NCBI GenBank assembly: GCA_017893485.1
Contig: CM030360.1
Span: 9,536,597 to 9,600,596, forward strand
DNA length: 64,000 bases
From: Hemerocallis citrina
Lineage: Eukaryota > Streptophyta > Magnoliopsida > Asparagales > Asphodelaceae
Direction: 5' to 3'
Part shown: positions 45,051 through 57,894 of the stretch, one piece after another
How positions within the stretch are numbered: position 1 is the first letter of the stretch
How the letters are laid out: each line of letters begins with the position of its first letter
Translations under genes and position numbers: made by a program
Notes under the pieces: generated by a model
What the model saw: only the letters and a program-made list of their open reading frames with translations
Databases searched by the model: none
Told to the model about the DNA's origin: nothing

Positions 45051-47380
45051 TGCTCTTGTTAAAAACTCATTCTTTGTTAAATGACACCTCATTAAAATAT
45101 GACAAATGTGAAAATTTTCCTCAGATTATGATCATTAGAAAATTATTTAGTATGATTCCAAGGAGCACACAACTTCTTGAGTCAATACATTCAGATATTT
45201 GTGATCTCAGTAGTTTTGTGACTAGATGAGATAATATTTAGTCAGAAATATTTAATCACTTATGTAGATGATTATTGAATGTTTATCATATATATATGGA
45301 GGATCAAGCACTTGTTATTTTAATGAATTAAAATCTAGTTAATGTTAAGATCAAGGGTTCAATTTTGATAGAGATGATGAATATGTTTTAATAATTTTAG
45401 AGAAGTTTGCATTTGGCATAATCTCTAGTGCACTCTATTTACAAAAGTCAAAACGGTATTGATAAAAGTCATAATCAAACAATTAGTGAAATATTGAATT
45501 CTATATTATTGACCGTTGTTTGACTTTGTATAACTATGAGTGATGTTGTATTGTTAATCATATTCCAAATATGTTACGACACTCTAAATTGAATACACCT
45601 TATAGATTATGGCATGAAAATACAAATAATTTCGTTAAAGTGTAAATATGAGTTGTGATACATTTGTTAGAGTACATAACCCTAGAAGGCCAAAAGTTGT
45701 ATACTTAGAAAGTGCAGAAAGTAGTTTTATGAACATATGTTGGATCTATCTGATTTGTGTTAGAAGAATCTAGACTTGCAGAGTTATTTGAGGATGTGTT
45801 CATCAAAGATAAATGTATGAAATTAGTAGTCCTACAGACACGGTAAATGATTCACAGTTGAAATCAAGAACCAACGTTATTGACACTTAAAACTTCAATG
45901 TAAAATAAGCTAAGAAGAGTCTTTAGTAGATAATGAAATAAATTTGTTGTTATACAATAATATTTTAAATTAGTTGATTTGTCGAAATGAGATAAACCTA
46001 TGGTAAGTAAGTGGGGTAAGAAGCTTAGTTTTGAATTGTTCAGTAGCAATTTTAATGCATTTTCAGTAGCTAAAGGATTGACTGAGATAAGTGGGAAAGA
46101 TTTGTTTGAAGTTTACTCACATGTCTATTATATTGCTACAATAAGTACTCTTCTAGATCTTAATTCTATTGAAAATTTTGTTATTCATGAAAGATGTTTA
46201 AACAGTTTTGTATTAAAAGGTTTTGTACTGAATGCTTTAAATTGAAAAATTTTGTACTAAACAGTTTTATGCTAAGAGTTTTGCACTAATATGTTTAGTG
46301 AACAAGATTTACAAATGGGTAAAATCATTGTATGATTTAAAACATGCATTCAAACTGAGGCACAAATAAATAATTTGATAAATTTTAAAAAGCTTAGATT
46401 TGAATTAAGTAATTCAGATAAATGTCTTTAATTTTGTGATGTGTCAAATATAATTGTTCTCATTTCTTTGTATATTGTTGACATGCTTGTTGTTGGAAGC
46501 GACATCTCTATTATAAATGAAGTTAAATTTGTGTTATCCAAAGAATGAAACACCTAGGTGTTGTGGACACCATATTAGGTATAAGGGTGAGTTTCTGTTG
46601 GCAAGGGATAACCCTTAGTCAAACTCATCAAATCAATAATGTGTTCGAAAAGTGAGATATAGTGATTGAAAGTGCGTTTTGAAACACCTTATGATTATGA
46701 TAAAAGGTTGACACCTAAAATGGTGCAACTGTTGGACAGTTAGATCATTCTAAACTTATTGAAAGTCTCATATATACAAAGATCTGCATTAATAGATATA
46801 ACCTTTGAGGTAGGTATGATCTACAAATTCACTAGTAGTCCTATTAATACACATTGGAGTGCCTTAAGAGGGTAATGAGATACTTAAGAGGTACTCAAGA
46901 GTTTGTTTTGTGCTACTCTGGTCATTCTTCAACATTGAATGGATAATCTGATGCATGATAATGCTCAGAATTTAGAGAAAGTCGATAACTAGTGGATATG
47001 TGTTTACACTAGGAGGAACAGAAATATTATGGAAATTAAAAGGCAAACATGCACTGTGCTATCATCCATAAAATCAGACTTCAATGTGTTATCTTCTGCA
47101 GGAGAAGAGGCCAAGTGGATTAAAGAAGTTGTTGCTAGTCATCCATTAAGAAGTTTAAGTAACTCTCTAATTATATTCGTCGACTATCAAGCTACAATGC
47201 ACTGTAGCTCATAACTCACTCTATAATAGTCAGAGGAGTATATTAAGGCTAAAAGAAGTCTAGTTTAACTTTCTCATAGATTAAGTGCAATTGAGACAAA
47301 GTATGGCTAATTCTCTTGCTAAGAGACTCGAAAGTGATGTAATTATCAAAACTTTGAGAAAATGGAATTAAAAGTTAATG
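43792..47380 (+). pseudogene. Copia gag-pol remnants
   Basis: Short blocks in changing frames. Gag-like MEKHNRPYEVPKLERF near 43792. Integrase start LLESIHSDICDLSSFVTR (45172-45228), the usual plant Copia ELIHSDICDL. Degenerate integrase tail near 45560-45640. RT with YIVDMLVVGSDIS at about 46470 (YVDD has lost an Asp) and LKRVMRYLRGTQEFVLCYSG near 46865. RNase H with LKRQTCTVLSSIKSDFNVLS and EEAKWIKEVV (47037-47130), and MANSLAKRL near 47304. A (TA)n run of about 70 bp sits in the pol region at 44975-45043. Dozens of stops; no product possible. Confidence 0.85.
44975..45043. repeat. (TA)n microsatellite
   Basis: About 34 uninterrupted TA dinucleotides inside decayed Copia pol. Confidence 0.98.
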
Positions 47381-47519
47381 AGTCAAAATCTTTAACATCT
47401 TAGGGTGCGTTTGTTTTGATATTTAGAATAGAGTTTTCTGAATAGAGTTTTCTGAATAGAGTATTCTGAATAAAGGTATTTTGAAAATGAGTTTAAAAGC
47501 TGTTTGTTTAGACTATATT

Positions 47520-48360
47520 CTGAAAACTGTATTCTGAATACTGTTTATCTGAAAAAGAGAGTTTAGAAGCTGTTCTGTTATATTTCTAGCTGAAAACTGT
47601 TATCTGAAAGCTGTTTTTCTGAAAAAACGAGTTTAAAAGCTGTTCTGTTATATTTCTTGCTGAAAACTGTTATCTGATAGCTGTTTTTCTGAAAAAGCGA
47701 GTTTAAAAGCTGTTCGGTTATATTTCTTACTGAAAACTGTTATCTGAAAGCTGTTTTTCTGAAAAAACGAGTTTAAAAGCTGTTCTGTTATATTTCTTGC
47801 TGAAAACTGTTATCTTATAGCTGTTTTTCTGAAAAAGCGAGTTTAGAAGCTGTTCGGTTATATTTCTTGCTGAAAACTGTTATCTGAAAGCTGTTTTTCT
47901 GAAAAAACGAGTTTAAAAGCTGTTCTGTTATATTTCTTGCTGAAAACTGTTATCTCATAGCTGTTTTTCTGAAAAAGCGAGTTTAGAAGCTGTTCGGTTA
48001 TATTTCTTGCTGAAAACTGTTATCTGAAAGCTGTTTTTCTGAAAAAACGAGTTTAAAAACTATTCTGTTATATTTCTTGCTGAAAACTGTTATCTTATAG
48101 CTATTTTTCTGAAAAAGCGAGTTTAAAAGCTGTTCGGTTATATTTCTTGCTGAAAACTGTTATCTGAAAGCTGTTTTTCTGAAAAAACGAGTTTAAAAGC
48201 TGTTCTGTTATATTTCTTGCTGAAAACTGTTATCTGAAAGCTGTTTTTCTGTAAAAACGAGTATAAAAGCTGTTCGGTTATATTTTTAGCTGAAAACTAT
48301 TATCTGAAAGCTGTTTTTCTGAAAAAGAGAGTTTAAAAGCTGTTCTGTTATATTTCTGAC
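47520..48360 (+). repeat. 70-bp tandem array with 140-bp dimer pattern
   Basis: TGAAAACTGT recurs at 47591, 47661, 47731 and so on every 70 bp to about 48291. Units alternate between two types (AAAAACGAG ... GCTGTTCTG and AAAAGCGAG ... GCTGTTCGG) for most of the array, so the amplified unit was a 140-bp dimer. About twelve units. Confidence 0.93.
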
Positions 48361-48374
48361 AATTTGGAATATCA

Positions 48375-50157
<1,783 letters not shown>

Positions 50158-50350
50158 TAACTCCTCCGTCGTGCGCCACCAGCTCTCTTGCTTTGTAGTT
50201 GCTGTGAGAAGAGAGTAAAGGAGGTGTTTTGGAAAATAGGGGGTATGAGTATTCTGAATATCAATTCGGAATAACACTCAAAACAAACGCCAACTCAGAA
50301 TAGAGTATTCTGAATACTCTATTCTGAATATCAAAACAAACGCACCCTTA

Positions 50351-51382
50351 ATTGTTTTGAAATTTAGAATCCAATTGGAGCTATAGAGAAATTCAAACTT
50401 AAGCATCAATTTGAGGCAGTTGGCATGATTTAAATAATTTGAAAAGTTCAATGTAAATTTTGTTAATATATAATTTTATTCTAATTTTGATGATGCTATA
50501 TATTCTCATAATTTACATAGAATTATCTCATTATTCCAAAAGAATGTGTGAAAACTTGTCGATGTATTTCCGATATTTAGAATGTCGTTATATCATTCCA
50601 ATTTTGATGATATATCTCTTTTATGGATTACTGTTCCATTACAATTTTAATGATTCAGAATTAACCATAATTCATTTGACTGTTCTATCAATATAAAACA
50701 TAGTATAGTTCTTGTGTAGAAACTATAATAGTTATTGTTCTTTATACTATTAAAGAAACTCGATTGTGATGCTTGCGTTATAGTTTTGATAAGCTAATTT
50801 TGAATCGTACTAATTTCTTTTGTGGAACTAGATACTTTATTAAATTTTCTAGAATTCTTAGAGATGTGTCTCATGATATTCTTGTTTGTAATATGCTGGC
50901 AAAGATAGAGGAATTGAATCTGTCAACATAGATTTCAAAATAATAATTTGTCCAAAAATGAAGAAGTAAACATAAAGCAGTGTGCAATGATAGAGTTTCA
51001 GTTTATTTCTCTCGAGAATAAATTAGTCACTTGTTTGGTAAAACTTCTTTTGAGTTTAAGACTCTTGTGTTCATTGGGCTTAAAACTTTTATTTCGTTCT
51101 TGAAGTTTATTTGCTGTGGTTGATTTTGAAACTATGACAGATTTCTCCAGTGAGTTTAGTCATTATGAACTATTCTGTTGTGATATAATTTGAGAACTAT
51201 TTAATTATTTTGGTTTAGTCTTATTTGAACTATTCGAATTTATAATTGATTTAGTCCTTATGAATTGTACATTGTGTGATGCATTTTTTCTATTTAAAGA
51301 CTGCTATCAGTCAGTCGATCAGCTTCATGTTGAACTAATGAGATATCCAGTACACTTATATATTGAGAATATAGGATGAGAT
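50351..51382 (+). other. Copia 3' region before the 3' LTR
   Basis: AT-rich sequence between the Tourist-like insertion and the 3' LTR. There are short direct repeats around TTATGAACTATTC/GAACTATTCGAATT (51170-51240) and AATTTTGATGAT (50474, 50607), but no coding sequence and no clear polypurine tract; TATAGGATGAGAT precedes the LTR. Confidence 0.4.
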
Positions 51383-51662
51383 TGTTGGATGTATAGGTAT
51401 ATTCTCACTATATGAATAATATTATGTGTAATATTATTATATGGGTAATATATGTATTACACGTACTAATTGTATGGATATCGGATTGCGGGTTGAGTAG
51501 GTTGAGAACCCAGTACCCAAACCAGTATTTATCCTATAAATACTGGCTTGTGATAGTAGTCTAGGTATTCCAATCTTGATACCTAGAGTAAATATCTCAA
51601 ACACCTTAGTTTAGAATATTAACCCTAATTTTTATTGTTACTATCTCTCATAATTTTTAACA
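51383..51662 (+). repeat. 3' LTR of the plus-strand Copia element
   Basis: 280 bp, TGTTGGATGTATAGG ... ATAATTTTTAACA, same length as the 5' LTR. Differences from it are mainly C/T and G/A. Confidence 0.9.
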
Positions 51663-52470
51663 ATATGTACACATATATTTAGCTGAGAGCTGGAAGCTAT
51701 ATTTATCCTCCAGTCTCTCTTCTCCTTACTTCTTCTTCTTCATCTTCATCAAAGTGTTTAAGACCTAGTGATTTCTTTGGTCATGCAAAGAGGTTGGTTT
51801 GACTTTGACTCTCTCCTCTTATTGCTGTTGTTCTTTGTTAGTCACTGTCATTAACATGTTAATTTGGTGTCCTTCAACAACAAAAAAAACATGTTAATTT
51901 GGTGCATATGGCTTGTGGTTTAGCACAATATATGCATGATTTATCATTCTTGTTGTATAAAATTGGTTGATTACTTGATTAGTTACACAGCTCAGTCGCT
52001 CCCCGAGCTCTCTCTCACCGTTCTTCATCTTGTTTCATTTGTAATCACAAATTTCTATTGACAATCAGAAATTCCAAATGTACAAATTATACAATGCCAG
52101 ACTGAAAACCCCTTATGTACTATATGTACGTACCTTAGATATTCAAGTAAAAGGAGTCTCTGAATTCTGCTTGTATTATTTTCCTTATAGGAGAAAAGAG
52201 TATGGATGTTTATAGCTTACAAGCCCTGTCATCCACATACACAAAAAAAAAATTAAAATAAAATTAAAAAAATAATAATAAAAAATAAAAAAACTATGAA
52301 GGAAGGAAAAAGAAGAATTAGCTTTTGAGAGAAAATGGACTGGGGTGTAGCTGGCATCATGCTACATGGTTAATAGTGTATTTGTGGCAGGGGCGGAGAC
52401 AGATGAATGAAGGGTAGGAGAGAATTTGGAACCCCAAAATTTTTTAAAACCCCTTTTATATAGGCCAGAT
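51663..52470. other. Unassigned spacer
   Basis: No coding sequence. CT-rich stretch (51705-51750, TCTTCTTCTTCATCTTCATC), A-rich low-complexity DNA at 52243-52295, and at 52387-52460 a fragment with GGGGCGGAGACAG ... AACCCC...CCCCTTTTATATA that resembles a common plant repeat but has no defined ends. Confidence 0.35.
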
Positions 52471-53070
52471 GTTAGGAATTGTGGCCTCAAATACACATAG
52501 GCACTGAGTACTTGAAGTTAGAGAAAAAGAGGATGAGACAAATAAGAAAGAGAAGACACGTAGCAAGTAGAAGAATGCAGGCTGGAGAGTTGCGGTCGAC
52601 CGACCTCGGGGTGCGGTCGACCGACTTAGTCTGCTTAGAGTACTTCGAGTGTAAAGGTCAAACAGAGGAGAGGACGGTCGACCGACCTTGGGGGTGCAGT
52701 CGACCGGTCAGCTCTCGAGTCTGAACTTACACGTTGCGGTCGACCGACCTTGGAGGTGCTGTCGACCGACTTCGGCGGCTGATTGTTTTTCGACTTACGA
52801 GTTTAAAAGCCCAATTGCTAGATTTGTGTTTATCTTTTAGGGTTTACTTGGTGGTTATATATATGGCCGTAAACTCTAGGGTTTAGTAACCTGAATAGAT
52901 CAATTTGTGTAATTAAGAGGTGAGCCGCTATCATTGTTCAACTTTAAGAGAAATTGTGCCGAGTGTTTCAAAGGTGAGAGAGAGAGACTGAGAGTTGTAA
53001 TCTTTTTTGTAATTTTTTTATTTCTTGGGGAACAAGAAGTATTGATTATCTCTGCATATTGATTATAAAG
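52471..53070 (+). repeat. LTR-like segment with GGTCGACCGACC motifs
   Basis: Starts TGTTAGGAATTGTGG after a TATAGGCCAGA flank. It has a TATATATATGG promoter-like motif near 52854-52864 followed by GA-rich leader-like sequence, and at 53071 TTGTATCAATGC, nine of twelve bases matching a Met primer site. Six GTCGACCGAC-type motifs lie at 52590-52770. This is the layout of a Copia 5' LTR, but no second LTR or coding region is seen and Tat-derived sequence follows directly. Confidence 0.45.
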
Positions 53071-53084
53071 TTGTATCAATGCTC

Positions 53085-53330
53085 GAGGTTCATGCTGAGC
53101 TCCGAGCTTCTGTGAAAATGCTTGGTGCCTGCTCGAGATTCCTACTGAGCGCCGAGCCAGGTGGCCTTGCTTTTTAGCGCTTTTGTTGAAAAGCTAGATT
53201 CCTGCTCGAGATTCATGTCGAGCGTCGAGCCACGTGGCCTTATTTTGAGGCACTTTTGGGGAAATGTTGGGTGCCTGCTCGAGATTCATGCCGAGCACCG
53301 AGCCAGGTAGCCTTCGTGACGGGCCAAAAC
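53085..53330 (+). repeat. Short tandem repeats beside the second antisense gene
   Basis: Four imperfect units of about 65-80 bp: GCTCGAGATTCATGCCGAGC then ACCGAGCCAGGTGGCCTT (near 53080, 53130, 53196, 53277). They occupy the same place relative to the antisense gene as the 89-bp array does in the element at 421, supporting a shared Tat origin, although the unit differs. Confidence 0.75.
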
Positions 53331-56319
53331 CTTGTTTCTATGTTTGGCGTGTCCGAGGTGCATGCTGAGGTGCATGCCAAGGTTACATGATGACTCACGT
53401 CTCTCCGACTCAACGTCTTGGAAAACAGTGGAGAAGGTTTATGAAGTCACGCCGCTCCGCAGCAGAAAGCCCTTCATAGTGGAGTCGAGCAACTCAGAAG
53501 GGAGCGTGCACATGGAGGAGGGTGACGAGGAGGAAGTTGTCGGTGGTGTGGAGGAGGATGGGCCGATTGAGGGAGTGGGGGATGAAGAGGGAGTTGAAGT
53601 TACCAAAGGGGACGAGGAAGTCGAGGATGACCCCTCGATAGAGGACGACCATCTAGCTCCTTTGGCAATGCCCCCCCCCCCCCCCCCGAAGGGTCGTCGT
53701 GTCTGACGAAGGAAAATGAAGTGGATCCTACAGGACAGCCCGGATGAAACGGCTACTGAATTCAGACTCGATGTCCCCTTCACCATACAACCGAGCTCCA
53801 TTAGAATGTACCCGGACGATGTCGAGGAGTTGGTCCGGTATGGAGCGCAACCGTCCTCGCCTGGTCAACAGAAAATCTCTATGAACTGTACTGACCGCGG
53901 ACGACCTTCCGGTTATCCGAGCCAACTACTTCATTGGTCAGGGGTACGAGCTGTTGATCCCCAGTCCCGGGCTTCGCTCGACAGATAACTTGGCTCCTTA
54001 CTTCTGTATGTTTTCGATGGACGCATTCAGCTCGGGCTTGCGACTGCCACTCCACCGATTCATTGAGATGGTTCTGAACTGGGCATCGTTGAGTCCGATG
54101 CAATACGGGCCCAAGTCTTGGAAGCAACTCATGTGCTTCATGCTTCTTTGTGAAGAGAGGCTCCTGCCCCTGTGGTTGAAGTACTTTTGAGTGATCTTGG
54201 GGATCAGCTCGTCTGGCGAGTATGAAGGGATCTACTACATCTTGCCTCGCCGAAGGAGGAGGGTCGTCCACGGGCATCCGGACTCCATAAAGTGGTGGAA
54301 GGGGAAATATTTCATCGTTCGGAGTCTGAAACCCTGGGTGATACCCATGAGGTGGAGTTTTTATAAGCCCAACCTTAAGGGCCCACGCATGGCTGATTTG
54401 AAGGCCGAGGAGTGGGTAGACGTTGTGCGGATATGTTCGGGCAATAACATCGGTTGACCGAATACGACGGAAAAGCATCTTGCTCGGATTGGACTGAGCC
54501 CCACTCCATTCAGTATGTCTGGGAGCGAGAAGCAAGGGTTCAACTAGTGCTTTTGTCTAATTTTCATTCAAGTATTTTTCCTCGTCTTATACGCTTCTCT
54601 TTCCTTTGCAGATATGGACGACTCCGAGATCGTTGCAAGGAGGGCGATGTTGAAGAAGAGGAAGGCCGAACGGGCCGAGCAAGAAAAGCCGGGGAAAGTC
54701 CCCTCCGAGGTGGTTTCGAAGGAACCTTCCAACCCGAAACCGAAGAAGAAAAAGGCCTCCAAGTCGGGCCCAAGTTCCAGTAGCATGAGGGTTACTAAGG
54801 TGGTGAAGGGTGGCCTCTGTAATGCCCCGATTTTCATTTAATGAAAATTATTTTATTTTGCAAGTTGTGTGCACGTGCAATATTTTGGTAATATTAAATG
54901 TTATGATTATTTTCTTCATGATGAGTATAGATATTTAAATACTTGTCTTTAATTATTTTTATATAAAGCATTTTTTTCAAATAGACCAAAAGCCTTTCTT
55001 TTTAAAAGCCCAAATTGAATTTATTTATTTTCTTTTATAAATTATTATTTTGGCCCATAAACTAAAGTCCATGAACTATTTTATTTTTAAATACAACTTG
55101 TAATGTAGAATACAATTTAAAGATTTTTTTATATATATTGTAAAAAAATTTAAATGGAGACCAAGTTGAATGCACGTGCACTACACGTACACGTGCAATA
55201 TGCACAAGGCATGGCCGGTTGGACCTTTTAGGAGGGAAATCAAAATTTTTAGTGGAGTCATGGTGGTGGTCGTTACTTGATCATGGGTAGTTAGTGTAAC
55301 TCCTCCTTAAATCTTAGCCATTTGTCCATAATTCCTACTTCAATCTTAGCCATCCATTCTTCTATTTTTTTTGTATAAATACCCTCCCCGCCTTTGGCTA
55401 GTATTCTTGTGCTAATTAATTCCTCCAAACCTATAGTTCAATTACATTATCTAGTAGTTAGTGAGTGAGTAAAAGATTGAGGAATTGTGTGGGGATTGTG
55501 CTTGCATCAACAAGGGGAGAGGCCGGCTTTCATCCATAGGAGCTCTCGGTTTTGGTGTGCTTGGAGGCTTGTGTGCGCGTCGACAAGGAGGAGGATCACT
55601 CTCGTTTGCAAGGACATTCGTTTAGGAGTTGCTAGTTGTTTTTCTCTCCAAACTAAGGTGGGTAAATTTTCCATATTTCTAATTAGGAATGCATGCTAGA
55701 TTTGAATGGAAAGAATGAAGCATGAAAAATATTAATAAGAGTACGCATTTAATTGGAAAAATGACCTATGGATTGATTGAAATGTGGATGTGAAATTGTA
55801 TGTGGTTCTATTAGTAAAGGCTAAATTTTGCGTGAATTGATTATAGCCATGGATTGTTGAAGAAAGTTTCATTATTTACATCACATATTGTATACAAAAA
55901 ATTAGTAGATTAACAATGCTACTTTATGTGTTTAAATGAATCTTTGTGTTTTATTGAAATGAATGAATTAAAATATAGATTTGTATGCTTGGTAAATGAT
56001 TAAAAACAGGAAATTAATATGAAGTTTGCTAATAAAGAGATTAGCGATATTAATTGTTAAGAAATGTCAAAAAAAAAATAAAAAATGTGGTAGTGATAAT
56101 TTAGAATTCGAATTAATTGTACGAAAAATATGTTTTAATTGTTGAAAAAAATTATTTTCTATATACTAGAATATAATTTATGATGATGTTAGTCAATCTG
56201 AAAATTTACAGTAAAATTTTATAAAAGCAAAGTGAAATGAGGACTAGTTGAACATCGAAATGTTTTAATAACAGAGAGAATTGTTTTAAATAAATTTTGA
56301 GTTGCATTATTGACAACCT

Positions 56320-56560
56320 GAGCGCGTAGCTCAAGTGGTCGGGATGCCTTTAATCGCTACAGTGGGTTCGGGTCTCATAGGTCACTGGTTCGATTCTTGA
56401 GAACACCATCTTTTGTGTGCGTTTTTTTAAATCAAATCAGTTTCGAACCGAGAGTATTTAACTCTCTGGTTCTCTTTTACACCGTTGAGCACAAGTGGCC
56501 ACATGGCCAGAGCGTGCGGTTGGGTTCTCTGGGGTCTGTGGTTCGAATCCTGGTCTCGGC
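56320..56560 (+). repeat. Two tRNA-like (SINE-like) modules inside the solo LTR
   Basis: Module 1: A-box-like TAGCTCAAGTGG (56327-56338) and B-box-like GGTTCGATTCT (56387-56397). Module 2: A-box-like TGGCCACATGG (56496-56506) and a perfect B box GGTTCGAATCC (56540-56550). They are in the same orientation, about 150 bp apart. Neither folds into a convincing full tRNA, so they are more likely parts of a tRNA-derived SINE or dimer than tRNA genes. Transcription by RNA polymerase III is a guess. Confidence 0.5.
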
Positions 56561-57873
56561 CAGTATATAACTTTTGGGAAAAAAAATATTTTTGGGTGTT
56601 TTGATGATTGAAAAAAATTACAAAAAAAAAATATGGTTATTATCCTAAAATTATGTGAGACTTGTGAAAAATAGTTTGAGAATTATTTGCATGAAGTGGA
56701 GTATGTTAGAGAATAAAAGTATAATTTAGAACTATAAGTTCTATACTTGCATTTTCATAAAAGTTGTACTTTGCAAAAACACCTAAAATGAAATATTAGA
56801 AAAGAAAGACGAATAAGAAGAAATTATGTGAAGTGATGTGAGTTATTCTCAATGGAGAATAGTGCGACAAATTATGAAGTGTAAATGTCCATCTTTGATT
56901 GAATAATTAGTGATGTGGGTTATAATGTGAAAATAATATTCTATGAGTTACATGATGAATAGTTGAAATTAATGTATAATTATGGACTATTGAACAATTT
57001 AGAAATCATGATTGGAAAAGAGAAATACTTTTGAGTATGATAGCTCAACATGTGAACTTATGAGTTGGAAACGCTCAACTTTAGAAATTATGAATTGGAA
57101 TTGAAACAAAAGAGTAGCTAAGTCTCCCCCGGCATTTGGAAAGAAATGAAATGAAATTGGAAATGAAAGACCAAGGTTGGTCACGTTTGAATGAATGAAT
57201 AAGTCCGGTTTAGTGGAGAGGCTAACTCTAGTGCTTTGATTTTGTTCATGATTCTATTTCATTAGAACTAAGGATTAGTTACATAGTGAAGATGTAATGA
57301 AAGTAAGAGAAAAATATTGAGTATGAGGGCCAATGGATTAGCGGCAAGAGCGTATCCCAGGATGTCCCATGATGAGTCATGATAAGGCGTGGATACTGCT
57401 CCAGAGTACCATCCCGGTGGCGACGCTCGTGGGATGTTTGAAGACTACGGGTGGTGTCATGTCTATGGTAGGAGTTGAATTTCCACAGAATGCCTGCATG
57501 ATGGTCATGTGTCAGTGCGTTGGGATTTCCTCCAAGGCGTCTAGACATGAGTTCGTAGGTCAGAAAATATCTAGGATACTTATCGTAGTTACAGTAGTAG
57601 ATTAAGTCATGACGAGGGATTGAACCCTACAAAGATGAAGAACGATTAAGGGCTTGCCCTCGGACCTATGTAGTATGGGATGCATAGAATCCGAACAAGT
57701 GTGCATTAGTGTCATATAATATAAATAACTGCATTGAGGACTAAGTGCACAATCACAACATGACATTAATAGGGTATTCCCTTTAGTTTGATATGTGACA
57801 AGTTTGTGTTTGTTAAATATGAAAAGTGAGTTATACTATTTCCGGAATAGAGAGGATGGTCGTGTATAATGTT

Positions 57874-57894
57874 CGTCGGTTGAATAAACTGACG
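57874..57894 (+). other. Hairpin near LTR 3' end
   Basis: CGTCGGTT-GAATA-AACTGACG forms an 8-bp stem with one G.U pair as RNA, 257 bp before the LTR end. The counterpart at 61343 is perfect. Confidence 0.55.

Noticed and set aside
51663..52470. A host promoter or first exon (CT-rich leader, TTTGG motifs)
   Set aside because: No reading frame, splice structure or downstream gene could be linked to it.
56320..56560. Two tRNA genes
   Set aside because: A and B boxes are present, but the acceptor, anticodon and T stems do not pair convincingly and no terminator T run follows closely.
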